This document shows, in pieces, positions 20,271 through 28,632 of a stretch of DNA of 36,387 nucleotides. The DNA is from Chara braunii (lineage: Eukaryota > Streptophyta > Charophyceae > Charales > Characeae). The notes under the pieces were generated by a model. That model was given only the letters and a program-made list of their open reading frames with translations. It searched no databases and had not been told where the DNA came from. Within the stretch, counting starts at the first letter, position 1, and every line of letters starts with the position of its first letter. The stretch lies in NCBI GenBank assembly GCA_003427395.1, contig BFEA01000079.1:2750553-2786939 (forward strand). The letters are read 5' to 3'. The position numbers were made by a program, and so were the translations under genes.

Positions 20271-20482
20271 TGGTGACATGCGCGACGACGGGCCCGACCT
20301 GTGGGGCTAGCGAGATGCCACAGTTCTCGTTTACCGTTTAGAACCCTTAAAATAAACGGGGTTTTATAGTCTCCTCTTTGGGGATATGGCCCGAGAGCCT
20401 GTCGCAGTGGGTATACCCGCGAACCCTCATAACACAGGCTGAGTGGCCTCAGCGCTGTCGTAGGGACGCTGCCCCGGCCGAA

Positions 20483-20575
20483 GTCCTCGGGACATCTGTT
20501 AATATCGGAACGATACAGACAAGATTAGTATGGCCCGTGCGCAAGAATTATTAGCGCGGAGTAGGCTACAGGCGC
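20483..20575 (+). ncRNA. U6 snRNA-derived segment, right LTR
   Basis: Reads GTCCTCGGGACATCTG, then TCGGAACGATACAGACAAGA and TTAGTATGGCCCGTGCGCAA, matching plant U6 through the ACAGAGA box (here ACAGACA) and the GCGCAAG segment. The 3' third is not recognisable. It is at the same place in the LTR as the paired U6 segments of the left copy, downstream of block A. Confidence 0.85.
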
Positions 20576-20999
20576 CTGAACCTAGCCACGAGAGGGGGCC
20601 GGGTCCGGGCACAGCACGTAAAAGCGAAAGGGCCTGTCGGGACGACCGATGTTTTTGCCCCTCTGAAGTCCTCTCCTTCTGGGCAGTCGAGGTGGCCGGG
20701 GAGGAATTGGTTGCGTCGAGCGCTATGGGAAATGGGAGCCGGGGGCGAGGGCCGACAGGCAGAGTACGGGGGTAGCAGGCTGGGCAAGGGCGAAAAGGGG
20801 CCTAGGCGGGGGAGTGCGCCAGGTGCAGGCGAGCACTGTGGGCAAAGCCGGACGGTAGTAGCTTAGTAGATGGATAATGCAGTGGGTCGTGTGCCGTAGC
20901 AGCAAGCGGGGCGGAGCGGACTGAAGGTGGGATGCAGCAACGAAAAGCCGGGGAGGGGAGTGAACCTGGGCGATGAAACGCGCCAGGTGCATGCACACC

Positions 21000-21650
21000 G
21001 ACGGAAGAGATGGCGGGGTGGCGAGTTGAGCGTGGCCGAGGGGGCATACCTCGCTCGATTCTTGGCGGAACCGGGCGAGGAGAGACGTGGGTTTGGGGTA
21101 TTAGCCCCGGGCGAACACAATGATCGCGTCAGTTTCAGGATTAGAATGGTGTGGAGAGGGTTAGTGGAGAAAGGGGTCGCGGGGCTATGGCAGAGGAAAA
21201 TAACATAAGACAAAGATACGGATAGTTACTCGTCTCGTTACGGATGTAAGGAAGGGAGGGGTCAAAACCGGGGTCTTGAAGGTGGGCGAGCTCGGATTCA
21301 GCAGTAGAATTAGCAGAAGGTTAGTAAAAAGAGAGTTAGAGAAGAGGTGACCGCGCGGAGAGGGCGAAGTCAACGACTATGGGGGAACAAGATGTTGTCC
21401 AGTTCACCCGATTCTCAACGGAATCGGGTGGACCCGAGTAAGTAAGTAGGGGTTCTTTGGTTGGGCGGATTCACTGATGAGGTTAGCTTGAGGATTGATT
21501 AGCGGAACAGGAAGTGAGAGCGAAAAGAGGGTGTCCGAAGGTATCGGGGAGGTAGGGCACGGAGGAGGTGTGAAACGAGTTTTTGCTTGCCTCCTTGTGA
21601 AATTTAGCGGAGGAAAGTGGTAAGTCGGGATTTGGGGAAATTGCGAATCC
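21000..21650 (+). repeat. About 178-bp tandem array, right LTR
   Basis: Units are aligned by GGGCG at 21,109, 21,284 and 21,463 (spacing 175 and 179), each followed by a GATTAG or TAGAATTAG-type word and a GGTTAG tract. A perfect 8-bp hairpin CCCGATTC/GAATCGGG lies at about 21,407-21,428, and a related imperfect one recurs near 22,041-22,066. Matches the array at 10,330-10,860 in reverse. Confidence 0.6.
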
Positions 21651-22937
21651 AGTGGTTGATTCGGATCGGGGCCGCGAGCTGCACGTGAGAGGAGGGAGGA
21701 GGGTAGACAGCCCACACCTGGTCGACGAGGAGGTTGGCATGTGCCCCTACGCGCGAGTGACATGCATAAATTGGGGTAGAAGGCTGGCGCCGGTTGTTGA
21801 TTAGGTAGAGCTGTTCGGCGACTGCACACTCCGAGCGGATTAACGCTGGGCTGCGCTAGCGAAAACTCCGAAGACGGGTGGCGGGGGAGACAGGTAGGGA
21901 AAAAGAAGGGAACCTGGACGCGGGTTGCGCCAGGATACATGCGGAGTTGACAAGGACGGCAGCTACGAAGGAGGATGGGTTGAATCCAGGCGGCTTCGTG
22001 CGCCAAGTGCGTTCGGATGGAGGGGCGGGTAAGGTACTCGCTCGATTCTATATGGAATCAAGCAAGTAAAGGATGGACATGGGGGTTTTCGGGTGAAGCG
22101 GTCGTAATGCTGTGGTTTGGGAAGACGGGAGAAGGGTGAGGTTAATACGGAGTGACGAAGGCTTACTTGCGGGCAAGCGGTTTTAAGTGAGCGACTGAGA
22201 CTCATGCTACGGTAGAGTAGTCGGGCTTATCGGGCACCCTGCTTTCTTCTGCGGGCGGTTGTGGCCGGCTACAGTCTGTTGTGGGATGCACTACTCCTTC
22301 TCGTCATGGCGCTGAGTGGGCTCAACAATGCAATCCCCGTTGGTGCCACTCATGCCAGCCGGATAAGCCGAGTGTTGTTGTATCGGGGTTAATGGGTCAG
22401 TTGTGTTACCCTGGCGGTGTTCCGACTATTATGGTTGCTGCGGGTTACCGGATGTCCGAGTGTTTGCTGGTACGGCACAGGGTAGTGATGCTACCGTACG
22501 TGGCCTTACTGACAGTGTCTCGCGCTGTGTTTTGCGAAAGTCTGCTGCCAAGTCCTACTTCTGAGTCCTACTTCTGAGTCCGGTTACTGTCTGTCGTGGC
22601 CGAGCGCCACATTGTGTGTCACGGTGACGCTTGACTGATGGAAAGGAGGCGTTTGAAGTACCTATTGCAGTGGCTGCAGTATTGTGTGAGAAGTACTTGC
22701 TGCCATATTGGGGCCGACTACCATGCCACCTTCAGCAGCCGTATTTTTGTTGGTCGCGTTAGCAGGTTGCAGTTGTCGTAGATTAACGACCATCATTGCG
22801 GTCGTTACCCCTGGAGGGAGTGATCAGGGGCTTGAGAGAGGGGGGGGGGGGTTATTGCTACGACTCGGGAGGTTGCCAGAGGTTGACTGCGGCAGTGTGG
22901 CGTCAATTTGACCGAGCTGCGGTGCGTTCTGGCCATC

Positions 22938-23195
22938 ATTGCGGGGCCCTCAGGCGCAATAAGGTATCAAGGCCCTCTCACGCGAGTCTGAGCGCATCCC
23001 TCTTGTACTTGAGAGGCTAAACGCTTCGACTTTTGCACTTCTTCCTCTAAGTCTAATCTGTTGGTTCTGAGGGGAAGGCGGCAGGCGGGATTGCAACCCG
23101 TAATCCGCGTCAAGGCCTCTGTGGGAGGTTCGCCCCACCGATTGCGGGAGCTCTGCCGAAACTCAAGATGAGTTCTGGAGGCAGGGAATTGAAAG
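22938..23195 (+). repeat. LTR block Y, right copy
   Basis: Starts GGGGCCCTCAGGCGCAATAA and continues through AGGCGGGATTGCAACCCGTA and CCCCACCGATTGCGGGAGCT to GGAGGCAGGGAATTG. Strong match to 8,815-9,068 (minus). Confidence 0.85.
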
Positions 23196-23459
23196 GTAAC
23201 CATTGCTTTCCCTCTATGTGCCCTGGTATAACCCATATTTGTACATCTTGTTATGCTTGGCTGAGGATATTGAGTATGCCCGTACCTTTGACTTTTAATT
23301 TGACTGGCAGGACATAACTCAGACTAAGTAAAGGAACGTGTGGGCAGTCTCAGTTTCAATTTCGTTGATTGCCTGAATGCAGATTGTGAACAAAAGGGGT
23401 TGCATCTGGGGACGGGTGGGAGAAAGGCAGGTTTGCTTGAGATTGAAAAGGTCCTGTGG

Positions 23460-23860
23460 GGTCAGGCATGTTCCATAAGATTGGATGGTCCGACTGCTGT
23501 GTTTTATCCTTCGAATTGCATTGAGAATCAGACGGGTTCCATAAGATAGGATGGTCTGATTGCTCTGACTTGTGGGGGTTTGGCTGTGGTTGACTTTTGG
23601 GAGACAAGCCTGTTCCATAAGATTGGACGACTTGGTTGCCGTGTTTAGTTGGGGTCTACTCTGTTTCATTAGTTTCTGATCGAGGAGGTATGAGCAAGTC
23701 CATAAGATTGGACGGCTCAGCCCCTTCCTGTTTCGTTCTGAGGGCGTAATTCTTGTTGAGGCCAAAGCATGTTCCATAAGATTGGATGACTTTGGACTCA
23801 TGCCGCACACATATGGTTCAGAGAGACCAGACATGTTCCATAAGATTGGATGGTCTAGCC
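23460..23860 (+). repeat. Hairpin array with conserved CCATAAGATTGGA core, right LTR
   Basis: Six units carry CCATAAGATTGGA (one CCATAAGATAGGA) at about 23,474, 23,539, 23,615, 23,700, 23,774 and 23,838. Flanking arms differ but pair: ATCAGAC/GTCTGAT (23,527-23,560), TGAGC/GCTCA with GTCC/GGAC (23,691-23,719), CCAAAG/CTTTGG (23,762-23,795), AGACCA/TGGTCT (23,824-23,856). Counterpart of the array at 7,640-8,560. Confidence 0.8.
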
Positions 23861-23879
23861 CAATTCTCTACCTTTTGTT

Positions 23880-24851
23880 TTTTAGAGATTTTTTTATGGT
23901 TGGAAGTTGTAGTCCGTGGCAGCCGTCAAAGCCAAACCCCTTGACTTTCGCCCATGCCTGGAGTAGGACTTATCCCCAGGGCCGCAAGGAGCGACTGCCA
24001 CCACAGGCATGGACCTGTGTACCCCCCACTCTGCACAGAGTGCAGAAGAGGGTGTGTGGTCTCCAACCGCGCGTGGCGGTCGTCCCGCGTCGAGAGATTA
24101 ACCCTCAAGGCGCGTGTCAGCCGACACTTGAGTGTCGAACGCGACCCTCGAGATTAACGAGGGTTGCACGAGTATGGGTACTACATGGTACGCCATCATT
24201 GCGACTGCTTGCGTACGTTTGCATTGCTAGTCGATATGAGTAGGCCCTGCGCCCGCGCAGTTTTATACTACGTCTCGCGCGCGACACCCATCCGATTTCC
24301 GCAGTGGAAAGTTATGGGATGACCATTGAAGGGGCTAGGAGCTTTGTCGCGTTGCTTGTGTTTTGGCGTTTCGTGTGCATGTGTGTGTGTTCCTTTTTTT
24401 TGTGTTCGTAGAGTGGTGTGCGCGTGATGTGCGGGATGCGTCCTAGTCAACCGACGACGGGCCGCGCTTGGGACTTCAGCCCCCCGAGATGTCGGTTCGC
24501 GTGCGGGTCCGATAGGCGTATTACCGCACGTACCCCCTATGCTACAGCGAACGAGAAACGCCCTCGGCTGGTCCATCTCTGCGATTGCAACCGAGTAACT
24601 TTCGTACTGTGGACTGGTAGCTCGGCGGGGATACGCCCACCGAAGGGAGGTGACAGCTCCCGTAAGGTGGAGGTAAGTTGTGCCTCGCGTAGGCCCTATC
24701 CTGTCGTAGGGCTCGCGAGAGGTATGGCTGGCACACTCGGCCGGAGCGGCCTAAAGAAGCTTCATTTGCGCGTTCGCGGCAAGGTTCGTCCAACTCCTGC
24801 GTGACGGACCCGAGGGTCCCGCGCTGCGGTGCCGGACCGATGCGCTCGACA
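23880..24851 (+). repeat. LTR block X, right copy
   Basis: Homologous to 5,024-6,005 (minus) from TTTATGGTTGGA to GATGCGCTCGACA. Stem-loops include CACTCTG/CAGAGTG (about 24,028), CCCTCG/CGAGGG (about 24,143), GGGAG/CTCCC (about 24,644) and CTCGCG-GCCCTA/TAGGGC-CGCGAG (24,684-24,719). Confidence 0.75.
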
Positions 24852-24963
24852 GCGGGTTACCGTGTCGTCCACAAGTTGTCTCTAAAAAAATTGAAAGCCT
24901 AAGTTTCTCCTACGTGACGCGGCCGGGAGGGCCCTCACTCACGCGGGGGCCGATGCGCTCGAC
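24852..24963 (+). mobile_element. Resumed tail of the older LTR after the inserted copy
   Basis: From 24,915 the sequence TGACGCGGCCGGGAGGG...CCGATGCGCTCGACA is a second copy of the family tail, about 112 bp after the first. It starts with the same TGACGCGG at which the older fragment breaks off at 19,688. The 60 bases at 24,852-24,914 are unexplained. Confidence 0.55.
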
Positions 24964-25312
24964 ATCGTTGTCAGTTTAGAGGCTTCGAGGAAGTTGTAGG
25001 CTACTGAGAGTGACCATTGAGGCTGGTAGAAGTGGTGCTGGCCCAAGGAGGTAATCCGCCATAGCCCCCAGGCTGTGGAAGAGAGAGAGAGGCGTGTAGG
25101 AGTTCATTTAACCCTCCTAGAGGGAAGGACTCCATAGCCTTAGTGGTGGGAGTTTACCATAGTCAGGAAGGGACTGAGGAAGGAAGGAGGATGAGAGTTT
25201 GAGGAAGAAGAAAGTCATAGTTGGGCAACACATGTGCAAGGAGAAGGAGAGTTTTATCAAGATTGGCACTTCAACACCAAGATACTAGAGGAGGCGAGTT
25301 GGGAAAGAAAGA
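24964..25312. other. Unassigned spacer
   Basis: No coding region or known RNA was recognised. The bases just after 24,963, TCGTTGTCAG, could be a remnant of the tRNA-Asp primer site. Purine-rich stretches follow. Confidence 0.35.
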
Positions 25313-25565
25313 GGGGGTGTTTTTTTTCTTCACCACCTTCTTCTTCTTCATTTTCTTCTTCTCCTCCTTCTTCTTCCTCTTCTTTTTCTTCTTCTTCCCC
25401 TTCTTCTTCTTCTTTCCCCTCACCCTCTTCTCCTCCTTCTTCTTCTGCTTCTTTTTTTCCTTCCCCCACTTCCTTTTCTTCTTCTTCCTCTCCCTCTCCT
25501 TCTCTATCATCTCTGCCAAATCTTGTCCCTCCTCTTCTCATCTTCCTCCTCTTCTTCCCTCTCCA
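25313..25565 (+). repeat. Polypyrimidine tract, degenerate (TTC)n
   Basis: About 250 bases of almost pure pyrimidine on the plus strand, mostly TTC and CCT triplets. Long open frames in several phases (Ser/Phe-rich plus, Glu/Lys-rich minus) are by-products of the composition. Such mirror-like tracts can form triplex DNA. Confidence 0.9.
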
Positions 25566-25814
25566 TAACTGGCATCCCAAGTATAGGGAAAGTAGGCAGT
25601 AGCTTCTCCATTAAAAAACGTCTCCCTATTGTCTATTTTTTCACTCCATTATAAATCATCACTTTTCTTTATGTGTTTTCACTCACTCTTCCTCCTTGCC
25701 TCGCCCCTTTCTTGACTTAGAAATATATCGCTACTTAGATTCCTGTTCATTTTAGTGTTGATGTCCTCTTTTTGTTATGTGATGATCACTTATCTCACTT
25801 GATGATGTCCTGAC

Positions 25815-27460
25815 TCGATTTTGTTTGCTTTCATGGCTTCATGCATATGTTTGAACAAGTCTCACTCATGTGTATCATCCATCTCTCACATGATGATGTT
25901 CCGATTCAAGCTTGTTTGCTTCTATGACTTCATGCACATGTTGGAACAAGTCTCACTCATGTGTATCATCCATCTCTCGCATAAAATAGTTTCGATTCAA
26001 TCTCGGTTGCCTCCATAGCTTCATTCATATGTTTGAGCAAGTCTCACTCATGTGTATCATCCATCTCTTACATGATGATATTCCGAGTCAATCTTGTTTG
26101 CTTCCACGGCTTCATGCACATGTTTGAGCAAGTCTCACTCATGTGTATCATCCATCTTTCACATGATGATGTTCCGATTCAAGCTTGTTTACTTCTATGA
26201 CCTCATGCACATGTTGGAACAAGTCTCACTTATGTGTATCATCCATCTCTCACATAAAGAAGTTTCAATTCAATCTCGGTTGCCTCTATGGCTTCATTCA
26301 TATGTTTGAGCAAGTCTCACTCATGTGTATCATTCATCTCTAACATGATGATGTTTTGACTCAATCTTGGTTGCCTCCACAGCTCCATGCATATGTTTGA
26401 GCAACTCTCACTCATGTATATCATCCATCTCTCACATGATGATGTTCCGGTTCAATCTTGATTCCTTCCATAGCGCCATATATGTGTTTGAACTGGTCTC
26501 ACTTGTGTATTTCACTCATATTCCATTTGGTGATGTTCCGGTTCAATCTTGATTGCGTCTATAGCTTCATGTATGTGTTTGATCCAGTCTCACTTCAGTA
26601 TTTCACTCATCTTCCACCTGGTGATCTTCCATTTCAATCTTGATTGTCTCCATAGCTCCATGTATGTGTCTGATCTAGTTTCACTCGTATATTTCGCTCA
26701 TCTTCCACTTCGTGATGTCCCGGTTCAAACTTGATTGCTGTCATAGCTCCATGTATAAGTTTGATCTAGTCTCACTTGTGTATTTCACTCATCTTACACT
26801 TGGAGACGTTCCGGTTCAATCTTGATTAATCTTGATTGCTTCCATAGCTCCATGCATGTGTTCAATGTACTTGTGCATTTCACTCATCTTCCACTTGGTG
26901 ATGTTTCCGTTCAATCTTGATTGCCTACATAGCCACATGCATGTGTTCGATCTAGTCTTACTTTTGTATTTCACTCATCTTCCACTTGCTGATGTTCCGG
27001 TTCAATCTTGATTGCGTCCATAGCTCCATGTATGTGTTTGATCTAGTCTCACTTGTGTATTTCACTCATCTTCCACTTGGTGATGTCCCGGTTCAACCTT
27101 GATTGCTTTTATAGCTTCATGTGTGTGTTTGATCTAGTCTCACTTATGTATTTCACTCATCTTCCACTTGGTTATGTTCTGGTTCAATCTTTATTGCCTC
27201 CATAGCCACATGCATGTCTTCGATCTAGTCTTATTTGTGTATTTCACTCATCTTCCACTTGGTGATGTTCCAGTTCAATCTTGACTGCTTCGATAACCAC
27301 ATGTATGTGTTTGGATTAATCTCACTTGTGTGTTCCACTCATCTTTCACTTGGTGATGTTTCGGCTCATTTCTTAGGTACTTCATTAATCACACGTATGA
27401 GTCTTGACAAGTTTTTGTAATCCCGTCACTTAGTGATGTTCTGGCTTACTCATGGATGGT
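25815..27460 (+). repeat. 91-bp tandem satellite, about 18 units in two subfamilies
   Basis: The unit contains TTCATGYATRTGTTTGA, GTCTCACT and GATGTTCCGRTTCAATCTTG. Units before about 26,440 (type A) have CATGTGTATCATCCATCTCT, and later units (type B) have TGTATTTCACTCATCTTCCA. Triplets repeat with a 273-bp period in both parts. One type B unit (26,822-26,915) carries a 10-bp CTTGATTAAT duplication and an internal deletion. The last units decay toward 27,460. Short ORFs repeating every 91 or 273 bp follow from the period and are not genes. Confidence 0.92.
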
Positions 27461-28280
27461 CTAGCTGCTACATATGCGTGATAAAGCACTATGTTTATAA
27501 CATCTCACTTCCCATGTGCTCTAATTGAATTTCGTTTTGCCCATGTGCTCTAATCGAACGAGGTAAGAGGAGAGGTAGGTAGAGGACTGCTACTACTGTT
27601 GTTGCTTATAAAACTGGGTCTGCGGCTCTACTGTTGATGCCTGACCCAACTCCTGGTTGTTGCTGCTGCTGAGAAGCATTGTCCGGTCCCTTGGAGCAAA
27701 GGTCGGTCAGAAGGGACTAACGGGTATGTGCAACCCGGGGGCAGCTGTAACCAATTCCTCCAAAATATGGGTATGGGGGTTGAGACCTTACAGACCCCAT
27801 ACCATAAGCATAGATAGATGGCCTGCAAAACCTCCATGCCATCTGAGTTCATTTTCCTGCGAAAACGGAAAATGGACTTCCTCAAACTTTTCACTAGAGC
27901 CTCGGGCGATGCTCGAAACAGGCAAGTAAGGGCAAACGGTGACATAATGACCCCCAATTTTGTGGAGGTCTTCCATAGGGTATAGGAAGAGGGCCCGCCG
28001 AGTTACGAGGCATTCTGACATCGTTAAGGGTAGGAAACACAAGTGTGTGTTTTTCGGCTTTCCCGACTCTAGGAAAATCAACGAAATCGAAAATCTGCAA
28101 AATCTGAGTTTTTCGGTAATCTGGGTATTTCACAAATCAGTGTTTTCTGCAAACATGTGTATATGTTGCAAGTCTGTTATCTGAAAGTTTGAGTTTTCTA
28201 AAGATCTGGACCGCGGGATAACTCTAAAAAAATGAGACTGACACTTAGGAGTATGGTGGGGCACCGGACCACCGCACACC
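27461..28280. other. Unassigned sequence
   Basis: No coding region supported. The word CCCATGTGCTCTAAT occurs twice near 27,512 and 27,540. The stretch CCCCCAATTTTGTGGAGGTC and its surroundings (27,950 onward) have the A/T-rich look of retrotransposon leaders, but nothing specific was recognised. Confidence 0.35.
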
Positions 28281-28438
28281 TCCTCCTTCCTCCATCTCCC
28301 TCGCCCATCCTCCATAGCCAAGCACCTTCTTCCACCACCATCTCCTTCACTCATCCACCATAGTCAAACGCCTTTAGTCCTTCTTTCACCTCCATCTCCT
28401 TCGCCCATCCTCCATAGCCAAGCACCCTCCTTCAACAC
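28281..28438 (+). repeat. About 50-bp tandem repeat, three units
   Basis: CCATCTCC and CATCCTCCATAGCCAAGCAC recur at 28,306, 28,352 and 28,406 with spacing 46 and 54. The first and third are nearly identical and exactly 100 bp apart. Confidence 0.7.
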
Positions 28439-28548
28439 CTCGATCACCAATCAATGTTGCGGGTCAAGGCACATAGGGCAGCAAGTCGTATAAGAGGTCA
28501 TAGGAAGGACGGTAGGACGAGTAGCGGGTGAGTGGGGTTACGCCTAGG

Positions 28549-28550
<2 letters not shown>

Positions 28551-28631
<81 letters not shown>

Positions 28632-28632
28632 A
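28551..28632 (+). repeat. (CT)n(CA)n microsatellite
   Basis: A (CT) run of 57 bases is followed by a (CA) run of about 25. Confidence 0.97.

Larger units (their letters stand above)
19689..24851 (+). mobile_element. LTR of the same family, plus orientation (5.2 kb)
   Basis: Starts TGTCGGCGCGAATAC and ends GATGCGCTCGACA, the family termini. Inside, in order, are the head hairpin (19,696-19,721), block A (20,118-20,270), one U6-derived segment (20,483-20,575), a roughly 178-bp array (21,000-21,650), block Y (22,938-23,195), a hairpin array (23,460-23,860) and block X (23,880-24,851). There is no clear primer-binding site after 24,851 and no internal coding region follows, so it is best read as a solo or truncated LTR. 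GCGG flanks both ends as a possible 4-bp target duplication. Confidence 0.72.

Noticed and set aside
21404-22006. 200-codon minus-strand ORF, the longest in the window
   Set aside because: It lies antisense to the right LTR across the 178-bp array, is Pro/Ser-rich, and has no counterpart in the left LTR.
25221-25602. Long Ser/Phe-rich and Glu/Lys-rich ORFs
   Set aside because: They are translations of the polypyrimidine tract; open frames exist in several phases on both strands because of composition.
25821-26734. Series of 60-70-codon ORFs with similar protein sequence
   Set aside because: They repeat every 91 or 273 bp with the satellite unit and shift frame with it; no sign of coding constraint.
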